This document shows, piece by piece, positions 29,172 through 36,011 of a stretch of DNA of 36,011 nucleotides. The notes beneath the pieces were generated by a model, which worked only from the letters and a program-made list of their open reading frames with translations, did not search any database and was not told the DNA's origin. The stretch spans positions 1 through 36,011 of the forward strand of contig JANJTU010000123.1 of NCBI GenBank assembly GCA_024710965.1, written 5' to 3'. How positions within the stretch are numbered: the stretch's first letter is position 1; each line of letters starts with the position of its first letter. The position numbers and the translations under genes were made by a program. This DNA is from Thauera sp. (GTDB lineage: Bacteria; Pseudomonadota; Gammaproteobacteria; Burkholderiales; Rhodocyclaceae).

Positions 29172-29366
29172 ATGGACGCGTCGGGGGCGCCGCCGGCTGC
29201 GGCCGAACTGCCGCCGGGCAGCGGCGGCTGGCTGCTGTGGCGCATCGACGAGCACGGCAACCGCTTCGCGATGGCGCGCTTCGACACGCGCGAGCGCGCC
29301 GAAGCGGCCGCGCGCGACTACGCGGCGCGCGGCCACAAGCAGGGCTACTTCGTGGAAGCGGGCTGA
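29172..29366 (+). CDS. Conserved-type small protein (64 aa) after the FNT gene
   Basis: ATG 29172 lies just after the FNT stop (TGA at 29168-29170), with GAGGG 9 bases upstream inside the FNT end, so it is probably translationally coupled. The protein has a Pro/Ala-rich N terminus. A compact 45-residue segment follows: WLLWRIDEHGNRFAMARFDTRERAEAAARDYAARGHKQGYFVEAG. This beta-strand/helix/strand pattern resembles SPOR-like or similar small domains often found downstream of FNT genes in betaproteobacteria; the latter is from memory and unverified. No signal peptide. It ends 13 bases from the convergent prfC stop. Confidence 0.6.
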   Translation: MDASGAPPAAAELPPGSGGWLLWRIDEHGNRFAMARFDTRERAEAAARDYAARGHKQGYFVEAG

Positions 29367-29379
29367 GGCCGGCCGCGGC

Positions 29380-31029
29380 TCAGGCGAGCACCTGGCCGTG
29401 CTCGCGCGTGGCGTGGAAGGCCACCTTGGGCCACTTCTCCATCGTCACTTCGAGGTTGTAGCGGCTGGTGGCGAGATAGACCGGGTTGCCGTCCACGTCC
29501 TTGCCCAGGCGCAGCGCCTGTTCGCGCTCGAAGTTGCGCCGCGTGAGCTCGTCCGGGTAGGTCAGCCAGCGCGCGGTGTGGATGTCGGCGGACTCGAAGA
29601 TCGCATCGACCTTGTACTCGTCCTTGAGGCGCTGGGCGACGATCTCGAACTGCAGCACGCCGACCGCGCCGAGCAGCATCTGCCCGCCTTCGAGCTCGAA
29701 GACCTGGATCGCGCCCTCCTCGCCCAGCTCCTGCAGACCCTTCTGCAGCTGCTTGGACTTCAGCGGGTCGCGTAGGCGCGCGGCGCGGAACATCTCGGGC
29801 GAGAAGTAGGGGATGCCCTTGAAGCCGAGCGCCTCGCCCTCGGTCAGGGTGTCGCCGATCTGCAGCTGGCCGTGGTTGTGGATCCCGATGATGTCGCCGG
29901 CGACGCCGTCGTCCATGATCACGCGCTCGTTGGCCATGAAGGTCAGCGCGTTGGCGAGCTTCATGTCGCGCCCGGCGCGCACGTGGCGCACCTTCATGCC
30001 GGCGCTGTAGCGCCCGGAGCAGATGCGGAAGAAGGCGATGCGGTCGCGGTGCTTCGGGTCCATGTTGGCCTGGATCTTGAACACGAAGCCGGTGAAGGCC
30101 GGCTCGGCCGGCTGCACCATGCGCGCGCCGGCGTCGCGCGCCTGCGGCGGCGGCGCCCAGTCGATCAGCGCCTGCAGGATCTCCTGCACGCCGAAGTTGT
30201 TGATGCCGGAGCCGAAGAACACCGGGCTCTGCTGCCCGGCGAGGAAGTCGTCGAGGTCGAAGGGCGGCGAGGCGTCGTTGAGCAGCGCGACGTCGTCGCG
30301 CAGCTGGCCGACCTCGAGCGGGAAGCGCGCGTCGAGCGCGGCGTTGCCGATGCCCTTCAGCACCTCGGCGTCGCTGCGGCGTTCCTCGCCCGGGACGAAG
30401 GTCAGCACCTGATCCTGCAGCAGGTGATAGACGCCGCGGAAGGCCTTGCCCATGCCGATCGGCCAGGTCACCGGCGCGCAGCTGATCTTGAGCACGTCCT
30501 CGATTTCGGCGAGCAGCTCGAAGGGCTCGCGCACCTCGCGGTCCATCTTGTTCACGAAGGTGATGATCGGCGTGTTGCGCAGGCGGCAGACGTTGAGCAG
30601 CTTGATCGTCTGCGCCTCCACGCCCTTGGCGGCGTCGATCACCATCACCGCGGCGTCGACCGCGGTCAGCACGCGGTAGGTGTCTTCCGAGAAGTCCTCG
30701 TGGCCCGGCGTGTCGAGGAGATTGATGGTGTGCCCCTGGTACTCGAACTGCATCACCGAGCTGGTCACCGAGATGCCGCGCTGCTTTTCCACCTCCATCC
30801 AGTCGGAGGTGGCGTGGCGCGCGCTCTTGCGCGCCTTCACCGTGCCCGCGAGCTGGATCGCGCCGCCGAACAGCAGCAGCTTCTCGGTCAGCGTGGTCTT
30901 GCCCGCGTCGGGGTGGGAGATGATGGCGAAGGTGCGGCGCTTTTCGACGTCGCGCAGGAGTTCGGGCGGAAACGGAGTGGAGGACAAGGGGAGACGGCCA
31001 GGTTGGGTAAGGGGGGCGGCAGGCTGCAT
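29380..31029 (-). CDS. prfC: Peptide chain release factor 3 (RF3)
   Basis: RF3 is the GTPase that removes RF1/RF2 from the ribosome after peptide release. The 549-aa protein shows G1 (SHPDAGKTT, about 39-46), the switch region with [15 protein letters not shown]3 ([14 protein letters not shown]) and G4 (NKMDR). The RF3-specific C-terminal parts include [16 protein letters not shown] and [14 protein letters not shown]. All GTPase motifs are intact. About 20 residues precede the conserved [14 protein letters not shown], longer than in E. coli. A TTG at 30987 would give a more standard N terminus but has no Shine-Dalgarno. I keep the ATG at 31029, which lies about 18 bases after a plausible transcription start. 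Confidence 0.95.
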   Translation of the reverse strand: MQPAAPLTQPGRLPLSSTPFPPELLRDVEKRRTFAIISHPDAGKTTLTEKLLLFGGAIQLAGTVKARKSARHATSDWMEVEKQRGISVTSSVMQFEYQGHTINLLDTPGHEDFSEDTYRVLTAVDAAVMVIDAAKGVEAQTIKLLNVCRLRNTPIITFVNKMDREVREPFELLAEIEDVLKISCAPVTWPIGMGKAFRGVYHLLQDQVLTFVPGEERRSDAEVLKGIGNAALDARFPLEVGQLRDDVALLNDASPPFDLDDFLAGQQSPVFFGSGINNFGVQEILQALIDWAPPPQARDAGARMVQPAEPAFTGFVFKIQANMDPKHRDRIAFFRICSGRYSAGMKVRHVRAGRDMKLANALTFMANERVIMDDGVAGDIIGIHNHGQLQIGDTLTEGEALGFKGIPYFSPEMFRAARLRDPLKSKQLQKGLQELGEEGAIQVFELEGGQMLLGAVGVLQFEIVAQRLKDEYKVDAIFESADIHTARWLTYPDELTRRNFEREQALRLGKDVDGNPVYLATSRYNLEVTMEKWPKVAFHATREHGQVLA

Positions 31030-31053
31030 TGGCGCTTGCCGCCGGACCCCCGG

Positions 31054-31059
31054 ATTCTA
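31054..31059 (-). promoter_or_regulatory. Candidate -10 (TAGAAT) for prfC
   Basis: TAGAAT on the minus strand lies 24 bases before the prfC ATG, predicting a leader of under 20 bases. A clear -35 is not seen. Confidence 0.35.
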
Positions 31060-31115
31060 CCAAGTGTCGGGCGGCGCAGGCTTTTTCCGGCGCGCGGGAT
31101 CGGCATCTGCGCCCC

Positions 31116-31121
31116 TACAAT
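31116..31121 (+). promoter_or_regulatory. Candidate -10 (TACAAT) for the mscS-like gene
   Basis: TACAAT lies 30 bases before the GTG at 31152, back to back with the prfC -10 candidate. No convincing -35 is visible. Confidence 0.35.
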
Positions 31122-31151
31122 GCGATCTTCGTCCCTGCAGCTGGAGGCCGC

Positions 31152-31733
31152 GTGCCCGTGTCCGACCTGTCCCACGACAGCATCAAGCAGCTGCTGCCCG
31201 ACTGGGCCGCCCCCTGGCTGGAGATCATCGAACTCGGCCTGCAGATCGTCCTCATCGTGCTCGGCGCCTGGGTGCTGAGCATGCTGCTGCGGCGCCTGAT
31301 CCGCCGTCTCGGCGGGCGCTACAGCCTGCCGCCCGAGCTGACGATGGGCGCGCGCCGCGCCACCGGCTTCGTCATCTACGCCGGCGCGATCGTGCTCATC
31401 CTCGATCGCTTCGGCGTCTCGGGCACGGTGCTGTGGACCGCCTTCACCGGCTTTGCCGCGGTGGCCGCGGTGGCCTTCTTCGCCGCCTGGAGCGTGCTGT
31501 CGAACATCTTCTGCACCCTGCTGATCTTCATCTCGCGCCCCTTCCGCCTGCACGACCACGTCGAGCTGCTGGAGAGCGGCGACAAGCCCGGGCTCAAGGG
31601 CCAGGTGGTGGACATCAACCTGATCTACACCACGCTGCAGGAAGACGCCGGCGGCGGGCCGGTGCTGCAGGTGCCGAACAGCCTGTTCTTCCAGCGCATC
31701 GTCCGGCGCTGGCGGGAGACTCAGCGCGGCTGA
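31152..31733 (+). CDS. Small mechanosensitive ion channel (MscS family)
   Basis: GTG at 31152 follows GGAGG (31143-31147); a second GTG at 31158 is the alternative. The 193-aa protein has three hydrophobic segments (about 22-45, 65-85 and 90-120), the last of which is the pore-lining helix and contains GFAAVAAVAFFAAWSVLSNIFCT. The MscS beta domain follows (FISRPFRLHDHVELLESGDKPGLKGQVVDINLIYTTLQ, VLQVPNSLFFQRIVRR). It lacks the large cytoplasmic cage of E. coli MscS (286 aa) and ends just after the beta domain, as in other short family members. Role: inner-membrane tension-gated release of osmolytes. It is transcribed alone, divergent from prfC and convergent with the TRAP operon. Confidence 0.88.
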   Translation: MPVSDLSHDSIKQLLPDWAAPWLEIIELGLQIVLIVLGAWVLSMLLRRLIRRLGGRYSLPPELTMGARRATGFVIYAGAIVLILDRFGVSGTVLWTAFTGFAAVAAVAFFAAWSVLSNIFCTLLIFISRPFRLHDHVELLESGDKPGLKGQVVDINLIYTTLQEDAGGGPVLQVPNSLFFQRIVRRWRETQRG

Positions 31734-31742
31734 AGCGAGGAG

Positions 31743-31775
31743 CCCGCCCGGGCGGCGGCGCACCCCCCGGGCGGG
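31743..31775. terminator. Strong GC hairpin between mscS-like gene and dctM
   Basis: CCCGCCCGGG (31743-31752) and CCCGGGCGGG (31766-31775) form a perfect 10-bp stem with a 13-base loop, in the 47-base gap between two convergent genes. There is no U-tract on either side, so termination would be of the tractless type, or the hairpin may only protect 3' ends. Confidence 0.45.
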
Positions 31776-31780
31776 AGAGC

Positions 31781-33082
31781 CTACTGCCCGATCATCTGCC
31801 CCGGCAGCCAGGTCACCAGGCCGGGGAACAGGTAGAGCAGCACCACGGCGAGCGCCATCAGCAGGAAGTAGGGCAGCGCGTAGCGCGCGATGGTCGTGAT
31901 CTGGCGCCCGGTCAGGCCCTGCAGCACGAACAGGTTGAAGCCCACCGGCGGCGTGATCTGCGCCATCTCGACGACGACGACGACGAAGACGCCAAACCAC
32001 AGCGGGTCGATGCCGGCGCTCTGGATCGTCGGCAGCAGCACCGCCATCGTCAGCACCACGATCGAGATGCCGTCGAGGAAGCAGCCGAGCAGGATGTAGA
32101 ACACCGCCAGCGCCAGCAGCAGCATGCCCGGGCTCAGGTCCAGGGTGCCGATCCACTCCGCGAGGTGGCGCGGCAGGCCGATGTAGCCCATCGCCAGGGT
32201 CAGGAAGGCGGAGCCGCCGAGGATCAGCGCGATCATGCAGTACAGCCGGGTGGCACCGAGCAGCGCGTCGAGGAAGCTCTTGCGCGTCAGCGAGCGCTGG
32301 CTGGCGGCGATGATCAGGCTGCCGATGACGCCGACCGCCGCCGCCTCGGTGGCAGTGGCGATGCCGGAGTAGATCGAGCCGAGCACGCCGGCGATGAGCA
32401 GGATCACCGGAATCAGGTTGTGCGCGGCGCGGAGCTTCTCCATGAAGCGGGTCTTGAGGTCGGCGGGCGGGATCTGGTCGCGGTTCGCCAGCGACCACAC
32501 CACCACCCAGCCCATGAACAGCGTGGCGAGCAGCACGCCGGGCAGCACGCCGCCGATGAAGAGCTTCGAGATCGAGACGTCGGCCGACACGCCGTACACG
32601 ATCATGATGATCGAGGGCGGGATCAGCAGGCCGAGCGTGCCGGCCCCGGCCAACGTGCCGAGCACCATCGACTCCGGGTAGCCGCGGCGCCTGAGCTCGG
32701 GCAGCGCGATCTTGCCGATCGTCGCGCAGGTCGCCGCCGACGAGCCCGACACCGCCGCGAACAGCGTGCAGCCGATGACGTTGGTGTGGAGCAGGCGGCC
32801 CGGCAGGCGCTCCAGCCAGGGCGCCAGGCCCTTGAACATGTCCTCCGACAGCTTGGTGCGGAACAGGATCTCGCCCATCCACAGGAACAGCGGCAGCGCG
32901 GTCAGGGTCCAGCTCGAGCCGGCGCCCCAGATCGCCACCGCCATGCCGTCGCCGGGCGCACGCGGGGTGAAGCCGAGCATGCCGAGGATGCCGATCGCCA
33001 TCAGCGCGAGGCCGATCCACAGGCCGCCGGCGAGCAGCACCAGCATCAGGCCGATCAACAGGGCTGCAATGGTCAGTTCCAT
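31781..33082 (-). CDS. dctM: TRAP transporter large permease (DctM)
   Basis: This 433-aa inner-membrane subunit has about 12 hydrophobic segments and DctM hallmarks: FAAVSGSSAATCATIGKIALPELRRRGY near residues 108-135, GTLGLLIPPSIIMIVYG near 147-163, SGIATATEAAAVGV near 240-253 and the C-terminal VVEMAQITPPVGFNLFVLQG. Together with DctQ it drives Na+-coupled uptake of an organic acid delivered by DctP. It is the third gene of dctP-dctQ-dctM, starting 10 bases after the dctQ stop. Shine-Dalgarno GAGGAA is present in that gap. The large hairpin at 31743-31775 follows the stop. Confidence 0.94.
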   Translation of the reverse strand: MELTIAALLIGLMLVLLAGGLWIGLALMAIGILGMLGFTPRAPGDGMAVAIWGAGSSWTLTALPLFLWMGEILFRTKLSEDMFKGLAPWLERLPGRLLHTNVIGCTLFAAVSGSSAATCATIGKIALPELRRRGYPESMVLGTLAGAGTLGLLIPPSIIMIVYGVSADVSISKLFIGGVLPGVLLATLFMGWVVVWSLANRDQIPPADLKTRFMEKLRAAHNLIPVILLIAGVLGSIYSGIATATEAAAVGVIGSLIIAASQRSLTRKSFLDALLGATRLYCMIALILGGSAFLTLAMGYIGLPRHLAEWIGTLDLSPGMLLLALAVFYILLGCFLDGISIVVLTMAVLLPTIQSAGIDPLWFGVFVVVVVEMAQITPPVGFNLFVLQGLTGRQITTIARYALPYFLLMALAVVLLYLFPGLVTWLPGQMIGQ

Positions 33083-33092
33083 GGTGTGTTCC

Positions 33093-33611
33093 TCATTCGA
33101 TGCGCACGGCTTCGCTGCCGGCGCCGGCCAGACGCTTCGGCGCGCGGCCGAGTGTGGTGAGCACGAGGTCGTCGACGAGCGCGATCAGCAGCACCACGGC
33201 GCCGACCGCCATCGACAGCTGCGGGATCCACAGCGGCGTCGCATCCACGCCCTGCGAGATCTCGTCGAATGCGTGCGACTGCCAGGCCAGGCGCACGGCG
33301 TAGAAGGCCAACATCGCCGCGACCGCGGTGGCGGCGGCGAGCGAGAACCACTCCATCGCGCGCCGCAGGCGCGGGCCGACGCGCTCCAGCACCAGGCTGA
33401 CGCGGATGTGCTCGCCGTGCTTGAAGGTGTAGGCCAGCGCGAGGAAGCCGCAGGCCGCCATCGCGTAGCCGGCGTAGTCGTCGGTGCCGCGCAGGTAGAT
33501 GCCGAGCGGGCGGCTGACGATGCCGGCCGTCACCATCGCCAGCGTGGCGACCATGCCGAGCGCGGCGAGCGCGCCGGACAGGCGGTAGAGGGAATCGAGG
33601 AACGCTCTCAT
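33093..33611 (-). CDS. dctQ: TRAP transporter small permease (DctQ)
   Basis: This 172-aa protein has four membrane segments (about 10-32, 45-62, 85-107 and 127-150). DctQ landmarks are YAGYAMAACGFLALAYTFKHGEHIRVSLVLERVGPR near residues 46-80 and PLWIPQLSMAVGAVVLLIALVDDL near 126-149. The ATG complement is at 33609-33611 with a weak Shine-Dalgarno. It lies between dctP and dctM; a hairpin with a U-rich tail in the dctP-dctQ gap probably lowers its expression relative to the binding protein. The C-terminal 15 residues are basic and variable. Confidence 0.9.
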   Translation of the reverse strand: MRAFLDSLYRLSGALAALGMVATLAMVTAGIVSRPLGIYLRGTDDYAGYAMAACGFLALAYTFKHGEHIRVSLVLERVGPRLRRAMEWFSLAAATAVAAMLAFYAVRLAWQSHAFDEISQGVDATPLWIPQLSMAVGAVVLLIALVDDLVLTTLGRAPKRLAGAGSEAVRIE

Positions 33612-33632
33612 GGCGCACTCCACGCAAAGAAG

Positions 33633-33652
33633 GGGCCCGGCGGTGCGGGCCC
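33633..33652 (-). terminator. Intercistronic hairpin/attenuator between dctP and dctQ
   Basis: GGGCCCG (33633-33639) and CGGGCCC (33646-33652) form a perfect 7-bp stem with a 6-base loop. On the minus strand it is followed by CTTCTTTGCG, a partial U-tract. Its position between the binding-protein gene and the permease genes suits partial termination giving excess DctP. Confidence 0.55.
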
Positions 33653-33664
33653 GGAGGGACGGAG

Positions 33665-34654
33665 TCACTTGCTCGCGCGATAGGCGTCGAGGATCTTGCG
33701 GCCGTCGGCGCCGGCCTTCTCCGCCCATTCGGCGGTCATCTTGTCGCCGATCTTCAGCAGCTCGGCCTGCAGCGCCTCCGGGGCGGGCTGCACTTTCATG
33801 CCGTGGGCCTTGAGCTGGTCGACATACCAGGCGGTCTTCTCCTCCGACAGCTTCCAGCCGCGCGCCTCGGCGTTCGTCGCCGCGCTCAGCACCGCCTGCT
33901 GCGTCGCCGGCTCGAGCGCGTCGAAGGCCTTCTGCGAGACGAAGACGATGTTCTTCGGCAGCCAGGCCTGGACGTCGTAGAAGTATTCGAGCTGCTCCCA
34001 GCTCTTGGAGTCGTAGCCGGTGGCGGACGAAGTGAGGTTGGCCGTCACCACGCCGGTGGCGATCGCCTGGGTGAGGTCGGCCGCCTGCACCGTGACCGGC
34101 TGCGCGCCCATGAGCTCGATCATGCGCGCCACGGTCGGGCTGTAGGAGCGGATCTTCAGCCCCTTGAGGTCGGCCATCGCGTTCAGCGCGCTCTTCGCAT
34201 ACAGGCCCTGCGGCGGCCAGGCCACCGCATACAGCAGCTTCAGCCCGTTCTTCGCCAGCCGCGCCTCGACCGCGGCGCGCGAGGCCTGCCACAGCTTCAG
34301 CGACTCGGCGTAGCTGGTGGCGAGGAAGGGCACGGTGTCGAGCGCGTAGAGCGCGTCCTCGTTGGCGAGGCTGGAGAGCAGGACCTCGCCGATCTGCGCC
34401 TGGCCGCCCTGCACCGCGCGCTTGATCTCGTTCGCCTTGAACAGCGCGCCGTTCGGATGCACGGTGAGCTTGAGCTTGCCGCCGCTGGCCTGGGCGACCT
34501 CGGCGGCGAACTGCTGGACGTTCTCGGTGTGGAAGTTGTTCGCCGGGTAGGGCGTGGGCATGTCCCAGCTGGTCTGGGCGTGGACGCCGGCGGCGAGGCC
34601 GAGGCCGAGCAGGGCGCCGGTCAGCGCTTGGGCGAGGGAAGTCTTCAGAGTCAT
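33665..34654 (-). CDS. dctP: TRAP transporter substrate-binding protein (DctP)
   Basis: This 329-aa periplasmic protein has a signal peptide ending VHA|Q (residue 26) and starts at the ATG complementary to 34652-34654, with GGAG nine bases upstream. DctP motifs are visible: NVQQFAAEVAQASGGKLKLTVHPNGALFK, VQGGQAQIGEVL, VPFLATSYAE and LKGLKIRSYSPTVARMIELMGAQPVTV. R169 in KIRS is the conserved Arg that pairs with the carboxylate of the ligand. The promoter is the TTGACA/TATCTT pair at 34736-34765. With a pxpB gene and regulator divergently next door, the ligand could be 5-oxoproline or a related acid; that is inference from neighbourhood only. Confidence 0.93.
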   Translation of the reverse strand: MTLKTSLAQALTGALLGLGLAAGVHAQTSWDMPTPYPANNFHTENVQQFAAEVAQASGGKLKLTVHPNGALFKANEIKRAVQGGQAQIGEVLLSSLANEDALYALDTVPFLATSYAESLKLWQASRAAVEARLAKNGLKLLYAVAWPPQGLYAKSALNAMADLKGLKIRSYSPTVARMIELMGAQPVTVQAADLTQAIATGVVTANLTSSATGYDSKSWEQLEYFYDVQAWLPKNIVFVSQKAFDALEPATQQAVLSAATNAEARGWKLSEEKTAWYVDQLKAHGMKVQPAPEALQAELLKIGDKMTAEWAEKAGADGRKILDAYRASK

Positions 34655-34716
34655 CGTGGTGCGCTCCAGAAAGGTGTGGCGGTCGTGGCTGCGGCAGACG
34701 GTGGGGGCGAGGCGGA

Positions 34717-34733
34717 AATAAATCACCGTTATT
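34717..34733. promoter_or_regulatory. Inverted repeat at the dctP transcription start
   Basis: AATAA (34717-34721) and TTATT (34729-34733) flank a 7-base spacer. The predicted +1 of the dctP promoter (about 34729) falls on it, a usual repressor position. The arms are short, so chance is not excluded. Confidence 0.35.
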
Positions 34734-34760
34734 GAAAGATAGAGATTTCATCTGTATCTT
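34732..34760 (+). promoter_or_regulatory. Promoter of the MarR-like regulator gene
   Basis: TTGAAA (34732-34737), a 17-base spacer and TATCTT (34755-34760) form a good sigma-70 promoter. The predicted start, about 34767, is directly at the AAACGT/ACGTTT palindrome. Confidence 0.6.
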
Positions 34761-34765
34761 GTCAA
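34736..34765 (-). promoter_or_regulatory. Promoter of the dctPQM operon
   Basis: On the minus strand TTGACA (complement of 34760-34765) and TATCTT (complement of 34736-34741) are separated by 18 bases. The -35 is perfect. It overlaps the regulator promoter almost completely, so the two polymerases should compete. Confidence 0.65.
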
Positions 34766-34767
34766 CG

Positions 34768-34781
34768 AAACGTAAACGTTT
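34768..34781. promoter_or_regulatory. Palindromic operator candidate AAACGTaaACGTTT
   Basis: A perfect 6-bp inverted repeat with a 2-base spacer lies just downstream of the regulator promoter and just upstream of the dctP -35. Binding here would block the regulator gene and could activate or repress dctP. The adjacent MarR-like protein is the obvious candidate, by position. Confidence 0.5.
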
Positions 34782-34793
34782 TTTGGAGAAAAA

Positions 34794-35336
34794 ATGAACG
34801 ACAAGTCTTCCAGGGCCGCCGCGGCGGACAGCAGCCGCATCGTCTCCTCGCAGCATCTGGTGTCGGCGAAATCGCCCGAACTGTCGGAGTTCGAGTTCGG
34901 CCTGATCATCGCCTGGCATGCCTTCGCGCGCTGGATGATGCGCTGCATGACCGCCGCCGGCGTCAAGGACATGACGCCGACCGACGTGCTCGTGCTGCAC
35001 CACGTCGCCCACCGCGACACCGACAAGCGCCTCGCCGACATCTGCTTCGTGCTCAACGTCGAGGACACCCACGTCGTCTCCTACTCGCTGCGCAAGCTCG
35101 CCGGCCTCGGCCTGGTGCAGAGCGCCAAGCAGGGCAAGGAGGCCTTCTTCGCCGTCACCGACAAGGGGCGCGAGATCTGCCTCGCCTACCGCGACGTGCG
35201 CGAGGCCTGCCTGATGCCGGGCTTCACCGGCAGCGCCGAGGACAACGCCCAGATCGGCGAGCTCGCCCGCCTGCTGCGCACCCTGTCCGGGCGCTACGAC
35301 CAGGCGGCGCGCGCCGCCTCCACTTCCGCCCTTTGA
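34794..35336 (+). CDS. MarR-like winged-helix transcriptional regulator
   Basis: This 180-aa cytosolic protein starts at ATG 34794 with TTGGAGA at 34783-34789. After a polar N terminus, a helical dimerisation part (SEFEFGLIIAWHAFARWMMRCM) leads to a winged helix-turn-helix at about 60-125 (MTPTDVLVLHHVAHRDTDKRLADICFVLNVEDTHVVSYSLRKLAGLGLVQSAKQGKEAFFAVTDKGRE). It is of the predicted MarR/winged-helix type. It diverges from dctPQM and is followed 19 bases later by pxpB on the same strand, so it probably controls both uptake and catabolic genes from the shared promoter region. The effector is unknown. Confidence 0.85.
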   Translation: MNDKSSRAAAADSSRIVSSQHLVSAKSPELSEFEFGLIIAWHAFARWMMRCMTAAGVKDMTPTDVLVLHHVAHRDTDKRLADICFVLNVEDTHVVSYSLRKLAGLGLVQSAKQGKEAFFAVTDKGREICLAYRDVREACLMPGFTGSAEDNAQIGELARLLRTLSGRYDQAARAASTSAL

Positions 35337-35355
35337 CCACCCGGGGAGCCTGCCC

Positions 35356-36011
35356 GTGACCATCCGTGTGCTCGATGCCGGCGACGCCGCCGTCACCGTC
35401 GAATTCGGCGACGCGATCGACCCGCAGCTGCTCGCCGCGGTCAATGCGCTCGACGCCGCGATCGCCCGCCTGCAGGCCGCAGGCGGCCTGCCCGGCCTGA
35501 TCGAGACGATGCCGACCTTCCGCTCGCTGACGCTGTTCTTCGACCCGCTGGTGACCGGGCGCGCGACCCTGCTCGAGGCGCTGCAGCCGCTGCTCGCCGC
35601 CGCCGGCGACGCGCCGCCGCCGGCCGGCCGGCGCTGGTGCCTGCCGGTGTGCTACGCGGGCGAGGCCGCGCCCGACCTGGCTGAGACCGCGCGCACGCTG
35701 GGGCTGGACGAAGCCGAGCTCGTCGCCCTGCACAGCGGCACCGACTACCTCGTCTACATGCTCGGCTTCCTGCCCGGCTTCCCCTTCATGGGCGACCTGC
35801 CCGCGGCGCTGCGCCTGCCGCGCCGCGCCGAGCCGCGGCTGCGCGTGCCGCCCGGCAGCGTCGCCATCGCCACCGGCCTGACCGCGATCTATCCGTGGGA
35901 GAGCCCGGGGGGCTGGCACCTGCTCGGGCGCTGCCCGGTGCCGCTGTTCGATGCCCGCCGCGCCGCGCCCTCGCTGCTCGCGGCCGGCGACCGCGTGCGC
36001 TTCCGGCCGGT
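35356..36011 (+). CDS. pxpB: 5-oxoprolinase subunit PxpB (KipI family), 3' partial
   Basis: PxpB, with PxpC and PxpA, hydrolyses 5-oxo-L-proline to glutamate using ATP. GTG at 35356 follows GGGGAG (35343-35348). The visible 218 residues show the KipI/AHS1 fold: DAGDAAVTVEFGDAIDPQLLAAVNALDAAI, VCYAGEAAPDLAETARTLGL, HSGTDYLVYMLGFLPGFPFMGDLP, and RVPPGSVAIATGLTAIYPWESPGGWHLLGRCPV. The frame is cut by the window end near its expected C terminus. It could belong to an allophanate- or urea-carboxylase-type system instead, since that family shares the fold; what follows the window would decide. The link to the TRAP genes is inferred from their divergent arrangement. Confidence 0.88.
   Translation, partial: MTIRVLDAGDAAVTVEFGDAIDPQLLAAVNALDAAIARLQAAGGLPGLIETMPTFRSLTLFFDPLVTGRATLLEALQPLLAAAGDAPPPAGRRWCLPVCYAGEAAPDLAETARTLGLDEAELVALHSGTDYLVYMLGFLPGFPFMGDLPAALRLPRRAEPRLRVPPGSVAIATGLTAIYPWESPGGWHLLGRCPVPLFDARRAAPSLLAAGDRVRFRP

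Overview
The window is a GC-rich, gene-dense stretch of bacterial chromosome with short intergenic gaps. It suggests a betaproteobacterium of the Rhodocyclales (Thauera/Azoarcus-like). The basis is gene content: the EarP/EF-P arginine-rhamnosylation pair, RdgC, RF3, AMP nucleosidase, a TRAP carboxylate transporter, several c-di-GMP proteins and a NIT-domain (nitrate/nitrite-type) sensor. The placement is inferred from gene families and composition; no 16S gene is present. I saw no tRNA, rRNA, insertion sequence, prophage or CRISPR array.

Layout. 1-3897 (+): the end of an FMN-binding (PPOX-like) protein, a DUF924 protein, a LEA14-like lipoprotein and AMP nucleosidase. 4020-7588: an XRE-type regulator (-) divergent from a leader ORF, an alanine/glycine:cation symporter and an L-asparaginase (+), which together look like an amino-acid uptake and deamidation unit. 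7644-15118 (-): a tightly overlapping five-gene operon, transcribed as TonB-dependent receptor, YfiR-family periplasmic protein, CHASE8-like hybrid histidine kinase (HisKA-HATPase-REC-REC-HPt), an unknown 72-aa protein and an HDOD-REC-GGDEF protein. This is the most interesting system here: an apparent path from outer membrane through periplasm and phosphorelay to c-di-GMP. 15508-20720: a cobalamin/radical-SAM protein (+), a NIT-PAS-GGDEF-EAL protein with a broken GGDEF motif (-), and a divergent bacteriohemerythrin (+).

20806-22605 (-): earP-efp, with a clear intrinsic terminator after efp. 23030-26494: an unknown beta-rich lipoprotein, an RsuA-type pseudouridine synthase, a SRPBCC (DUF1857-like) protein and RdgC. 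Two AT-rich non-coding islands, near 22.6-22.8 kb and 26.6-26.8 kb, carry matching arrangements of DnaA-box-like sequences. 26923-29366 (+): NfeD, an SPFH/slipin protein, a small periplasmic protein, an FNT (formate/nitrite) channel gene that lacks its middle third, and a 64-aa protein. 29380-33082: RF3 (-), a small MscS-like channel (+), then the TRAP operon. 33093-36011: TRAP small permease and binding protein (-), divergent across a compact overlapping-promoter region from a MarR-like regulator and the start of pxpB (+), which is cut by the window end.

Most starts are supported by Shine-Dalgarno sequences or by 1-4 nt stop/start overlaps. Where I moved a start inward or outward, the entry says so.
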